Source: Zantedeschia hybrid cultivar
Taxonomy: Eukaryota > Streptophyta > Magnoliopsida > Alismatales > Araceae
Direction: 5' to 3'
Assembly: GCA_030544215.1 (NCBI GenBank)
Contig: JARZZO010000014.1
Span: forward strand, 39,399,734 to 39,463,733
DNA: 64,000 nt
Made by a program: the position numbers and the translations under genes. The notes under the pieces are model-generated. The model ran no database searches, had not been told where the DNA came from, and was given only the letters and a program-made list of their open reading frames with translations. The first letter of the stretch is position 1. The number at the start of each line of letters is the position of its first letter. Of the stretch, positions 43,929-56,218 are shown one piece after another.

Positions 43929-45996
43929 TAATGGCCCACTACCCTATAATCGGGGATCTGTTACTAAATAGGTATCGAACCATTAGAATTCGGAGCCAAA
44001 CTAAGATCTCAAATAAGTCTAGGAAATAAATGATAAACTAAACTAAACATTCCACACAATATCGAACTGTAAAGTAAAAGTGCAGGAAATAAAATTATTA
44101 CAGTCCGACTCAATTCAGCAAATAAATACATAGTCCACAACTGAAAGGTAATAATAATGCGTATGCGCCATAAATAAAAGTACAACTATATCGGTACATA
44201 CGACGAAACAATGGTTGTTGGCGCACAACCCGAGATGGAACCAATGACTCCTTTGCCTATGGGAACCCTCACCTGAAAACACAGGGAGTGAGTCACGCTA
44301 GAATGGACTCAGTAGGGATCTCGTGATCCCCACCTCCCTCACACACACACAATCGCAACACAACAGGAGATATAGGCAAGAGATGCATAATTAAAGCAAT
44401 AAATAAACCACACGTCCACAGTAAGAAATGCACAAGAAACTGCCAAGTCAACCAAGAAAAATATCGACCCACTAAGACGGAATAGCAACCCCTTGCATAG
44501 CGCGCTGACTACTCCGGCTTGTCTAACTCTAGGTAGTTCTGCCTTCGCTCAGCTAAGTGACAACTCCGAAAGGTACCACTCCCACATTGGTATTACCTAC
44601 TACCCCGGGGTACACCCAGTCACCTTCGCCTCCTAGGAGCCACCATGTCACTCCCACAGAGACATAAGGTGTCAATTGCTAACAATTGTCACTCTAGGTC
44701 CACAATCGCATAATCACAAAGCAATGCGATTCCGAGCACGTGAAAATCTCCACCCCAATTATGATTTCGAGCATGCATTTAACAAGATTGTCCAACAATA
44801 TATAAGAATTTAATTGACATACTGTATAATAATCACACATTATGAACGCAGGAAACACTAGGGCTCTAGCTTGAATCGCGTCGACCATGGTCAGCCATTC
44901 AACGCCCTAAAACTGGTTCACACATAAGCTGTCCTCGTGACTTAGGGACATGGGATTGAATCACGCCGACTCTGGCCGATGCGATTCGCAAATCACGTCA
45001 ACCTAAGTGAACGCGATTTAGCGTCCGAAATAGAACTCCCCTTTGGTCTCACTAAGCCACAACACAAATCTCCTTTCCCCAAATCAAATAAAAACATCAC
45101 AAATAGAGAGATAGGGAATTCGTTAACCACAATAAAACACGCCACTCTCATTTCATAAAATCGCCACTTCAATAAAAAAAAACCCCTAAAATATGCTCAT
45201 TTTCTACCCAAAAATCCCCACACATCCATACTATGCTCCAAGGCAAGAAATCATTCAAAATTCAAGAGTTAAATCGATCGAAAGACACATAAGGATCGTC
45301 ACCCTACCGGTTACTTGAACTTCTTTTGACTCCTCGCAGAGTTCCCTCTCTGCGGAAGTGCCGCCTCAACACAAATGAATCACCGAGATCCGTCTCCTCG
45401 CCGTTGAATTGCTATATCGCAAGCCGCCGCCGGTACCGCCTTGGATGTCGTCACTCTGCCGATACGTTAGCCACCATCCAAAGAGTGAAGAGCCGCGGTG
45501 GAGATGGTGGTCGAAGTGGTGAGAGATGGTGGTAGGGAGTTGGAGTGGTGGTGGAGGAAGAGGAAGAGGAAGAGATGAAGGGAGGAAGAGATGAGAGGAT
45601 GAAGAGAGAGAAAGAGAAGGAGAGAATGAGCCGAAGGAGAGGAGAAAGGAGGGTGGTTTGAGGTGTTAAACCCGACAACCTAAATCGTGTCGTCCCAGAA
45701 CGACGCCATTCAGACGATAAGATGAGGTATACTGGTAGATGTCTGAATCGCGTCGACCATGTGCGATGCCATTCAAACGAGAAGACCAGGGCCATACACA
45801 CGCGCCTCGACGCCCGACCACGCGTCGCACATGCATGGTTCCTAAATCGCATTACCCATGGCCGACGCCTTTTAAAAGTACGTCTTTCCTGCTTGACGTA
45901 GTTCAGGACCCCAGCACCAAGCTCACAAAGACCCAAACTAGGTAGTCCAATACCAAAACTGACCCCATAATTGAATCTGAAACCTCAATCCTTACA
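43929..45996 (-). repeat. Gy-2 3' LTR
   Basis: 2068 bp on the minus strand from TGTAAGGATTGAGG (45996) to the decayed family end near 43929. Homologous to 13446-15743, but about 230 bp shorter; the unit 1 tandem repeat at about 14090-14610 appears as one copy here. Hairpin units remain at about 44870-45020 and 45680-45900. Confidence 0.82.
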
Positions 45997-46762
45997 TCTT
46001 CCCCCCTTGAGAAAATTTTGTCTCCGATATTACTACAAGTATGGTAATGCCAAAGGAAAAAGATACTACAAAGTTCAAAGGAGAACTTACTGGAAAAGGT
46101 AGGCAAACTGCTCTCGCATCTTATCTTCTCGGTCCCAAGTCGCCTCGCCTCCGTAGCGATGCTGCTAAATCACCTTCACCAAAGAAATAACCTTGTTCCG
46201 AAGAACCTACTCCCTATGATCAGCAATGCGCACTGGATACACTAGAAAAGATAAGTCCTCCAAGACTTCCAACTCTAAAAAGTCCAAGACATGGGATGGA
46301 TCCTACACATACTTCCTCAGCATCAACTAGAACACATCGTGGACTCCCACTAGACTGGGTGGTAAGGCTAGCTAATACGCCGTCTCCCCATCTCGAGGAA
46401 GAATGGGAAAGGGCCCAATAAATCATGGACTCAACTTGCCTCGCTTCCCAAATCTCATCACACCGTTGGAGGGTAAGACACAGAGGAATATATGTTCCCC
46501 AAGAAGCGTTCTTCTACGTACATCAGCATAGCTCTTCTGCCTGCACTAAGATGCGGTCACTCTCTGTTGCACTACTCTAGCAATCTTTGCACACTGCTGT
46601 ACCATCTCTGGCCCTACCATCTGCCTATCACCAGTCTTAGACCAATTCAATGGATATCAACACTGCCTCCCATACAATGCCTCATACGGTGCCATGTCGA
46701 TGCTGAAATGATAGCTAATGTTGTATGCAAACTTCACAGTAGATAAGTGTTGTTCCGAAGAA
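45997..46762 (-). pseudogene. Gy-2 integrase C-terminal half
   Basis: The minus strand matches Gy-1 residues from about 1186 onward (WEQHLSTVEFAYN-like, then IGMAPYEALYG-like and RQKSYADVRRR-like). Stops and frameshifts are present. The PPT region adjoins the LTR. It is separated from 60266-63684 by copia-1. Confidence 0.8.
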
Positions 46763-46767
46763 CCTCC

Positions 46768-48315
46768 TGTTAGGAAGAGTCGGAACACAACGGAAATATA
46801 AAACGATTCCAATTATCGGGTTACTGGGATCGAAAAACGGACAAATAAAATTAACGGGAAGAATAGTTCTTCACCTTTGTGGGGTTTCGAATCTCCCGTG
46901 GATTGAACTGTTTCGGTAATCGCGCACGCACACGATCTCCAAAGGTATCCACACGAGCTCCCGACGCAAACGCGATTTCCTCCTCGGCTTGAGTACGTCG
47001 ACCAGATCTCAAATCCACCATACAGTTGATAAGCAGAAGAGAGAGGGGTCTTCTTCAAGAGAGAGAGAGGGAGAGAGAGAGGAGAGAGAAAACTCCGAGA
47101 GCTTGTGCTGTTGTGTACGTCTACCTCCACCACCTTCCCCTTGACCTCCTTTAATAACAATTATAGATAAGGCCAAGGATTAATTCTCATGGTTATCCAA
47201 GAGCTTGGCTTTGGATAATTTTCTGTTTTAAATATTCATGTTTATCTTGTGGCTTTTCACAAAAACCCAGATAAATATAAAATTTTATATCTCTCACCGT
47301 CTTACAAGAACTCTTATGTATGTGACCCTTTAGGCCCATATATCAGTCTAGTTTCAGGCCCACTAAACTTAGAACTAATTCTAATGTTTAGTATTTATTA
47401 ATTATTATTTAAACATCATATGTTAAATAATTAATTCAATAAATAAGTGATTTATCATCTGATGATTAATCCACTTGACCTTCTGACCATGAACGGCACC
47501 AAACACTACCTTATGATCCCAGAAGATATAAGGCATATTGTTCCCTTTATTTGAACATTTTCGTCTGCAGATACCGCACAGATAAAATCCTTCACTCATC
47601 CAATGTCCCAATAACGCAAGGGTATGGTTTCATAGTCAAACCCTTTATCGCATTATTTAGGTGGATTCCAGTACTCAGTTAACTTCTAGGAAGACATCTA
47701 TTTCAGTTGACTCTGGCCAGGCATTCTCTCTCCAGTGGTATACCAAGATTACCTTCGCAAGCTTTTCGCTGTGTCTGAGAGACTAACTATCGTGGACTTA
47801 ATGGTTAAGGTTCACAAGCAAGAGAATCAAGTCACAATGGTCTACAAGAAAGGTATCATTGGTGACTCAGGTCAAAGGACGAACTACGCTACTGCAACGA
47901 TTGAATTCCCTGGTTGATTATCAGGTATAAAGACTATCCCGGAATTCTAATTCAGATCTGTTCTATGAACTCATTCTCTAATGAGCACCTACAAGTTTGT
48001 CTTAGTGTCACCACACGAGTGAATGTGAGATCATTCACCCTCATCGCATGAGCAGAAATAACATGTGTCAATCTTATCGGATATTTAACGTCCAATTCAA
48101 ATATCTTATGATTGAGAACTGTTTAAGACAAGTGACTAAGAATATTGATCTCACTATCATGATCTCATTATGATTCAATATCCTATACATTTGTCTACGG
48201 ACCTTCTATTACGATAGTTAATTTGTGAGAACTATATATAATGAAATGATTGCCTTTATTAATATTCGGAGCTAGAATGTACAATGATTGGCATTAAGGC
48301 CACCCAATTCTATCA
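46768..48315 (-). repeat. copia-1 3' LTR, unit 2
   Basis: 1548 bp, from TGATAGAATTGGG at 48315 to TTCCTAACA at 46768. It is clearly diverged from its 5' partner, so this insertion is older than Gy-1. Confidence 0.9.
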
Positions 48316-48329
48316 TTCTCCCACTTGGA

Positions 48330-48450
48330 CTAAAGCCAATCACCCACATGTACAAGTCCCATAGACTTAAGGTGACGTTCTAAATTATTTTGAGACAATG
48401 GCTTAGTCAAGGGATCTGTTACATTATCTTCAGATGAGACTTTCTCAACC
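48330..48450 (-). pseudogene. copia-1 RNase H C-terminus, unit 2
   Basis: The minus strand encodes the ADPLTKPL...MGDWL end, with a TAG stop at 48330-48332. It is cut by the solo LTR at 48456. Confidence 0.75.
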
Positions 48451-48455
48451 ACTAT

Positions 48456-49990
48456 TGTAGGCGCCCGGAACGTCCCCCGCCGCGGCTGCGGGCTTCGGGC
48501 GAGGGTTCTTCTCCGTTCGTCTTAGCACTGTGGCGATTTAAAGGGGGTTAGAAATAAAGGATGTAATCGCCAGGAGCATTACCTTACGGTCCCTGTGCTC
48601 TGCAGGATGGTGGGGATGTGATCGCGTTCTGTGAAAGCGGAAGATGGTGGTTTCCCCTTCTCTTCCTCCGGTCGGCCAGAGGAGGAGAGCTCGGTAGTGC
48701 ACGCGCAGAATCTGGTAAGAACCCCTGAAAAGAGAAGACATACAAGGAAAAGACAATCACCCAATTAGAACTGTGACATGTAGGAACCGTTCATGCAAAC
48801 ATAAAAATTAACTAAAATTAGAGGGAGACGCACCGGATGGGTGTTTGGGAGGGAAGGTGACCATATGTTATGGCCACCCACCTCCCGATTTTTGTTTGGA
48901 ACCTCTGGGGGTAAATAGGGATTGCTAAGTCATTCTAGGATGTATGCATGCAGATAAGTGCTCGTGTGTGAAAAGTGAAATGATATGTTGAAGGTAAAAG
49001 AGAGTGAAAGAGGGAGGATGTTACGTCATGGTTGGAAATTGGAAATGCAATGAAGTGAGAAAGGTAAAAAGAAAAAGAGGGTTAGGAAGACAAGCCCATT
49101 TGGAGTGACGTTCCTCCTGAAACAGCCTTCTGACTCTTTGCCCGCTCGACTCCTCAAAGCCGACCCGCTCCGAGGAAGAAACTCCTTCTTAATCCCCTTC
49201 CAACCCCTCCGACCCAACCCCTTTGCTCGAGGGAACCTGGGGGGTTTAAATAGATGAAGGAAAAAGTAGGAGAAAATAGGGGTCTAAATCCCCGTAAATC
49301 AACCTTCAGCCAATAGGAAGTGGTCAATGGTCGGAGGTAGTGCGCGCGGCAGTGGCCGGAGTGGGGAGTGGTCGGAGTAGTGGGGGACGAGGGCGGCGAG
49401 TAGAGGAGATCGTGGGGAAGACGGAGTCAAGGGGGTGGTTAAGGAGTGGACGGCCAGGTGACATGCCTTCCATTCTTGTGGTGGAAGGCAGTCCGGCTGG
49501 CCTTCGAAGGGAGTGGAAGGCGAGGGGTGGCCTTCGAAGGAGGCGGAAGGCAAGGGGTGGCCTTCGAAGGAGGTGGAAGGCAAGGGGGCTGGCCTTCCAC
49601 GAAAAGGTGGTAAAAAGTGAAAAAGGTGGCTAAAAAGGTGGAAGGCGAGGTGGCTGGCCTTCGAAGGGGGTAGAAGGCGGGGGGTGGCCTTCGAAGGCGG
49701 TGGAAGGCTAGGGGGCTGGCCTTCCACGAAAAGATGAAAAAGGGTGGCCAAAAGGGTGGAAGGCAAGGTGGTTGGCCTTCGAAGGTGGTGGAAGGCGAGG
49801 GGTGGCCTTCGAAGGTGGTGGAAGGCAAGGGGGCTGGCCTTCCACGAAAAGGTGAAAAAGGGTCGGGATTTGGTTAATGGGCCTGGCTGGTAGTGAGCTG
49901 AGATGGCTGAAATGAGGGGCTTTTGGTGATGAAGGGCTAATGATGGGTTGGGTTCATGACCAAAAGGGTGGTCCAAAATCGGTGTCTACA
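48456..49990. repeat. Solo LTR with CCTTCGAAGG minisatellite
   Basis: TGTAGGCGCCCGG...GGTGTCTACA, 1535 bp, with a perfect TSD ACTAT (48451-48455 and 49991-49995). The unit 1 site is uninterrupted (about 18233). The ends are inverted (TGTAG/CTACA). TATTTAAA on the minus strand near 49250 suggests that strand is sense, with LTR start TGTAGACACCGATTTTGG; this is uncertain. The open frames at 49299-49976 (minus) and 49340-49633 (plus) come from the minisatellite and are not genes. Superfamily unknown, gypsy more likely. Confidence 0.85.
49490..49860. repeat. Minisatellite of GGCCTTCGAAGG units
   Basis: GGCCTTCGAAGG occurs seven times (about 49500, 49530, 49560, 49657, 49686, 49774, 49805), alternating with GGAAGGCGAGGGG-like sequence at a period near 30 bp. 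Three GGCCTTCCACGAAAAGG variants (about 49592, 49718, 49837) close higher-order blocks. Confidence 0.88.
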
Positions 49991-50780
49991 ACTATATCTT
50001 CTCAGGCGATTATCTCACGGATCAGATAAAAACGTCTCAGAATGTGCTTTAACCACTGATGTGATCTTGGCTCCTTTGCTTGAGCTATTGCCCCAATGTT
50101 GTCACATAATAATGGGACAGGATCTGAAATGCTTGGGACTACTCCAAGTGCAGAGATGATTTTCTTCATCCAAACCGTCTCCTTAGCCGCTTCAGCTGCA
50201 GCAATGTATTCTGCTTCGGTCGTTGAATCTATAGTTATTTCTTGTTTTGAACTTTTCTAACTCACTGCACCTTCATTAGCATGAACACAAATCCAGACAT
50301 GGATTTGCTGTCATCCATATCCGATTGGAAGCTCGAGTCAGTATATCCATGAAGTTCTAAGTCGTCTCCTCCATAGACGAGAAATAGATCCTTAGTCCTT
50401 CTCAAGTATCTAAGGATACATTTCACCGCCTTCCAACATGCCTCACCTGGATCAGCCTGATATCTACTAGTGACACTTAGTGAATGTGCGACATCAGGCC
50501 TAGTACATAGCATTGCATACATGATAGATCTTATTGCGAAAGCATAAGAAACTCTATCTATGTATGCTTTCTCTTCAGGTGTCTTGGGAGACATTCTTTT
50601 GGAGAGATAAATTTCATATCTCATCGGAATGAGAGCTCTTTTGAAATTTTTCATGCCAAACCTTTTGACTATGATGTCTATGTATATGGATTGAGATAAT
50701 CCAAGTATCCACTTGGATCTATCTCTATAGATCCTTATTCCCAGAATATAGGATGCCTCTCCCAAATCCTTCATAGAGAA
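49991..50780 (-). pseudogene. copia-1 reverse transcriptase end and RNase H, unit 2
   Basis: The minus strand encodes DLGEASYILGIRIYRDRSK..., MYAMLCTRPDVAHSLSVTSR, KCILRYLRRTKDLFLVYGGD and YTDSSFQSDMDDSKSMSGFV, one frame from 50774 to 50262. This is better kept than unit 1. A frameshift near 50265 then breaks RNase H. Confidence 0.85.
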
Positions 50781-53198
50781 TGTAAGGACTGAGGTTTCGG
50801 ATCCGGTTATCGGGTCAGCTTCAGGGTCGGACTCTGTAGTTTGGGCCCTAACGGGGCTGGGACCCTGTTCTGTTTCGCGTCGAGCCAGGCTCGACGCGGT
50901 TTAAACGGCGTTCGGCGTGGCAGACGCGTTTTAGATTGTGCCACGTGGATGCCACATGGGCTGGCCTTGGGTCGCGAGTGTACGGGCCGGTCGTGTCGTC
51001 TGAACGGCGTCCATGATGGGCGACGCGTTTCAGACTGCGACCCTGCGGTGTCAGAGTACGGTGCCGGTCTTGTCGTCTGAATGGCGTCAGCCTTAGGCGA
51101 CGCGTTTCAGACTTCTGTCAGAACGGCCTGTCATGTCATCTGATAGGCGTCCGTACATCTCGACGCGTTTTACCTAGTTTCTGGTTACCCCGCGAGCCTT
51201 CCCTCCTTTCCCTCATTCTCACCCTCACACTCTCTCCCCTCACCCTCTCCACCCTCCGACTCTCCCCACTCTTCCCCTTCCTTTTTCCCCACCTTCCTCT
51301 TCCACCTCTCCACCTCTCACCACTGCCACCACCACTTTCTTCGCGGCGTTCCATTCTCCGGACGGCGGCCAACGTCCCGGCGGAGTGGCGGCGTCCTCGG
51401 AGTACCGGCGGCAGTTTGCGGTGCGACGGTTTGGCGGCGGAGCCAGGAGGAGTTCAAGAATCGGTAGGGGGACGAACCTTGCATAGATTACACTCGTTTC
51501 ATCCGTGTTTCCATGTGATGCATGATGTGTTTGGGGGTAGAACAAGCATGTTTGGGAGCTTTTCTTGATGGGAATGAGGGTTTCTATGAATATGGGTTTA
51601 TGATGGTTTGGCTTGCCCCTCTTTCTCCTCTATTTTTGGGCGATTTTGGGGTTTTTGGGGATGAAAAGGGAGCCCTCGGGCACGAGACAGGACCTGGTTT
51701 CTTGCGCTAAAAGACGTCGCGCATGGACGACGCCTTTTAGAAGGGCGTCGGGCCGTCATGACGCCTTTTAGTCAGAAATCGTTCCGCTAAGGCTCTGTCA
51801 GTTCGGGGATTCTGGGACTGAAAGACGTCATGCCTGTACGACGCGATTTTGAATAGCGTCAGGCCACCATGATGCCTTTTAAGGCAGGTATTCCCCGATT
51901 AACGTTTTCTGCTAATTCTAGATTTCTGTGTGAATGGCGTCTGAGGATGTTGACGCCTTTTAAAAGGCAGCTACCTGTAGTGACGCCTTTTAGGCCATGT
52001 TCTGAGGCCGGTATTTCATGAACTAGTTTAGGGTGCTTGAATGGCGTCGACCTTGGGCGACGTGATTCAAGACAAAACCACACTAATCCATGCCAGTAAA
52101 ATGTGTTTACACTGCTAGATAGTTGGTTAAATGCATGCTTTTAGTATACTCGATAATGATGGACTCTTCGTGACCGGATGGCACTGCGTTATGTGTCGTG
52201 CGACCGCGGACTTCTCTTCTTGACCGGTTCGCACCGTGCTGTGTTTTGTGTTACTGTGGACCTAGAGTGACAGTTGTAGCGTTCTACACCCTGTGTCGAT
52301 GCGGAGGGACACAGCGCTGACGGGAGCAGTGGCGGGGTGACGCCTAGTGAGAGAGGGTCACCTGGTGAACCCCGGGGTTAGCTAGCTTGTACCGGTGTCG
52401 GAGTGGTACCTTTGGAGTGTCACTCGTGCTGGGGGAAGGAGTAACCACCTGAGCTAGTTGGGCCGGAGTAGCCAGCGTGCTATCCGACGGGTTACTGTTT
52501 GGTCTCAGCGGGTCGGTGTTTGCTGGGGGAAAGAGTAACCGCCGAGGTAGTCAGCGTGCTATCCGAGGGGTTACTGTTTGGTCTCAACGGGTCGGTGTTT
52601 CCCACTTTCGGAGACGTGGTTGACGCGTTTTGCCGAGACGCGAGTTGTAGGTTCCTTGGTAGAATGATTTCTGAGATATGCATGTTATATTCCGAATGCA
52701 TGTGGTTTATATCGAGAATTAGAAGTAATGTGTTACAGCTTTACTTACCTTGTTTACTTGTATCTTAGTAATTGCACTTGTGGGTGTGTGAGTGGGTCGT
52801 GGGGATCGAAGGATCGCTACTGAGTCTTTTTGTTGAGACTCACCCCTGCGGTTTTCAGGTGAGGACTCCAGACATACTTAGCATGGAGTGTGCTGTTGTG
52901 AGCTGCGCGCCGTCAGCAGTTGTTCCAGGGTATGCCCCGACGTAGTTGTTCTTTTTATTTCTGGCCGGTATGCTTAATCACTTCTTTTCAGTTGGAATAT
53001 ATAATTATTTGTTGTATCGAGTCGCATTGTAATAACTTTTAATTTCTGCACTTTCCCTTCAATTCAATGCGATGTAATGTTTAGCTTAGTTTATTGTTTA
53101 TTTCACATACTCATTTAGATCCTAGTTTGGTTCCAAATTAATGATTCGGTACCCATTTAGTAATCGGATCCCCGATTATAGGGTGGCGGGTCGTTACA
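50781..53198 (+). repeat. Solo Gy-family LTR with internal duplication
   Basis: TGTAAGGACTGAGG...GGCGGGTCGTTACA, 2418 bp. The flanks are GAGAA (50776-50780) and GAAAA (53199-53203), a TSD with one mutation. Unit 1 is uninterrupted at the same site (about 28398). It contains a tandem duplication of about 80-90 bp (52428-52519 and 52520-52599, starting GCTGGGGGAA) and many GGCGTC/GACGC hairpin units (about 50870-51170 and 51710-52070). Confidence 0.92.
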
Positions 53199-56100
53199 GA
53201 AAAGTTTTTAGATAACCAAATCATTACTAATGACAACATTCCTACATCATTCCCAATGACTAGAATGTCATCAATATAAAGTACTAAAAATGTAACCACA
53301 CTCCCACTGGTCTTCTTATATACACAAGGTTCATCTTCATTCTTAATGAAGTCATAAGATTTTATTGCTTCATCAAATCTTAAGTTCCAAGTTCGGGATG
53401 CCTGCTTTAATCCATAAATGGATCTTTGCAGTCTGCATACTTTACTTAGATGCTCTTTGGAAGTGAATCATTCAAGTTGTATCATATACACCTCTTCCTG
53501 ATGGTTGTCGTTAAGGAACGTAGTTTTTACATCCATTTGTCATATTTCATAATCATAAAATGCAGCAACGGCAAGAAGTATTCTGATTGACTTAATCATG
53601 ACAACTGGGGAAAGAGTTTCGTCATAGTCAATTCCTTGTCTCTGACAATACCCTTTCGCTACCAGTCTTGCCTTGTAAGTGTCAATATGTCTATCTACCC
53701 TGATCTTTCTTTTAAAGATCCAATTATTGCCAATAGGTACTATACCTTCTGGCAGATTAACCAAGTTCCAAACTTAGTTGGCATACATGGACTAAATTTC
53801 TGATTTCATTGCCTCTTGCCATTTCTCTGATTCTTGACTATTCATGGCATCTTGGTAGGTTTGAGGATCATCATCTTCATTTAAGTGTACTATTGGTTTG
53901 CCGTCATCGATATGTGTAACATATCTTTCAAGCTGCTTAGGCACTCTATCATATCTGTGAATTTCTTGTCTATTGTTTTGAACATATTCTTGAGTCACTG
54001 GCTTAACAGATGAGCCAGCATTGATTTGTGAGTCTGAAATTTCTTCCAGTTCTACCTTGCTCTCACTGTCTTCTTTTAAAAGATATTCTTTCTCTAAGAA
54101 AATAGCTCTTTTTGCGACAAACACCCTTTGATCGTTAGGCTGATAGAAATAATATCCAAAAGTCTCTTTTGGATATCCTACAAACCTACATTTTGTTGTC
54201 CTGGAATCCAGTTTATCTAGATCATGTCTTTTGACATGTCTAGGACAACCCCAAATTCTAACATGCTTAAAAAATGGCTTCTTCCCTTTCCATATCTCAT
54301 ATGGAGTGGAAGATACTGACTTACTAGGAACTTTGTTCCAAAGATATGCAGTAGACAGTAGTGCACATCCCCATAAATAAATTAGAAGTTTAGCATAACT
54401 CATCATTGATCGTACCATATCTAATAGCGTACGATTCCTCCTCTCCGATACACCATTTAACTATGGTGTATAGGGAGGAGTCCACTAAGACAGAATACCA
54501 TTATTCTTTAGATATTGTGTGAATTTTGTACTTAAGTATTCACCCCCCGATCAGATCGTAGAGTCTTGATACTCTTTCCAGATTGTTTCTCAACTTCATT
54601 TTTAAATTCTTTAAATTTCTCAAAGACTTTTGACTTATAATTTATTAAATATATGCAACCATATCTTGAGCAATCATCTGTAAATGAAATGAAGTATGAG
54701 TAACCACCCATAGCATGAGTGGACATTGGACCACATAAATCACTATGTATTAGTTCCAATAATTCCTTAGCTCTTTCTCCATATCCAGAAAATGGAGTTT
54801 TAGTCATTTTTCCCATGAGACAAGCTTCACAAGTTGCAAATGATTCACAATCAAATAGATCAAGATATCCATTCTTTTGCAACTTAATGATCCTATTCTC
54901 ATTTATAAGATCGAGCCTATAATGCCATATGTATGATTTATTCACATCTTTATCTATTTGTTCAAGAGACTTATTTACTAGACATGCATCATATGCAATA
55001 GCAAGTAAATACAAACCATTTAATAAATATCCAGAAGCAAACAATTGGTCTCTTAGATAAATAGAACAACCACTATTCTCTAGTTTCATTGAATATCCTT
55101 CTCTATTTAAACAAGAAATAGAAATGATATTCCTAATAATAGTTGGAACATAATAACAATCTTTAAGTTCCAATATGTCTCCTGATGGCATCTTGAGTCT
55201 TGTTGTCCCCACAGCTAATTCAGCAACCTTTGCTCTATTTTCAAGTCTCAGATCCACGTCTCCATCATTTAGTCTTCTTTTACTTGTTAGCACCTGCAGG
55301 TTATTGTAGATATGAGAAACACATCCAATATCTAATACCCAAGATGTAAATTCTCTATAAGACAAGTTAAAATCAATCATGAGTATACATGAAGTTACAC
55401 CACGCTTCTCTTTTGTTTTTTCTATTAGATAAATCTTGCAGTTTCTTTTCCAATGTCCTTTTTTATAGCAGTGGAAACATTGACCTTTATCATTGGCTTT
55501 TGCTTTATCCTTTTGAACAGTTGGTTTGCTTTTCACTGGCTTCTTAGCCTTACCTTTCTTAAAGGTTTGTCCAGCTTTCCTTTTCTTATTGGTCTTACCG
55601 ACAAGCATTACGTATGCCTTATCATTTTGCATAGTACCCTCAGCTGTCTTCAACATATGGAGCAGCTCAGCCAGTGTAACCTTAATTATATTTATTTTGA
55701 AGTTAATGATAAACTGTGAAAAAGAGTCTGGTAAGGATTGAAGGATTAAATCGATGCTTAAGTCATTGTTCATAACAAAGCTAAGCACCGCGAGCCTTTC
55801 TATCCACTCTATCATCTTAAACACGTGTTTGCACAGATGTCCCATCGGTCATTCTTGTCCTGAACAGTTTCTTTGATATCTCATATCTTTCTATTCTGGA
55901 TTGTTCACCAAACAACTCTTGTGAGTGATTTAGAATGGCTTTAGCTTCCATATTATCATGCTGTCTTTGTAGTTCATTAGACATAGAACCCAGCATATAA
56001 CATTGGACTTTAATAGAGTCCTCCTTCCAGTTTTCGTAAATCATCAGTTCATCCTCATTGGCATTTTAACTAGGTTGTTCTGGATCAAGCTGATCCAAGA

Positions 56101-56218
56101 CATAAGCAACTTTTTCACACCTGAGGACAATCTTCAGGTTGCGGAGCCAATCAATATAAATTGATCCCGTGAGTTTGTTAGCACCGAGTATGCTACGAAG
56201 AGGATTAGGCGACGACAT
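53199..56218 (-). pseudogene. copia-1 gag, protease, integrase and reverse transcriptase, unit 2
   Basis: The start is ATG 56218 (MSSPNPL-like). Gag breaks into frames (56044-55817 and 55845 onward). The longest frame, 55845-54532 (437 codons), covers the gag end with a good zinc knuckle (CFHCYKKGHWKRNC), a protease motif with D-I-G (LDIGCVSHI) and the start of integrase. There the zinc-region His is Leu (WHYRLDLINEN), and FATCEACLMGK has both Cys; HSDLCGP holds the first core Asp. The second Asp lies in TLRSDRG, just before a frameshift. 54418-53792 encodes the integrase C-terminus (KHVRIWGCPRHVKRHD), and 53764-53540 the start of reverse transcriptase (NNWIFKRKIRVDRHIDTYKA). The YIDD box is near 53270. 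Nonfunctional as a whole. Confidence 0.88.

Noticed and set aside
49299..49976. 225-codon proline-rich repeat protein on the minus strand
   Set aside because: It is the CCTTCGAAGG minisatellite read in frame, inside a solo LTR with a clear TSD.
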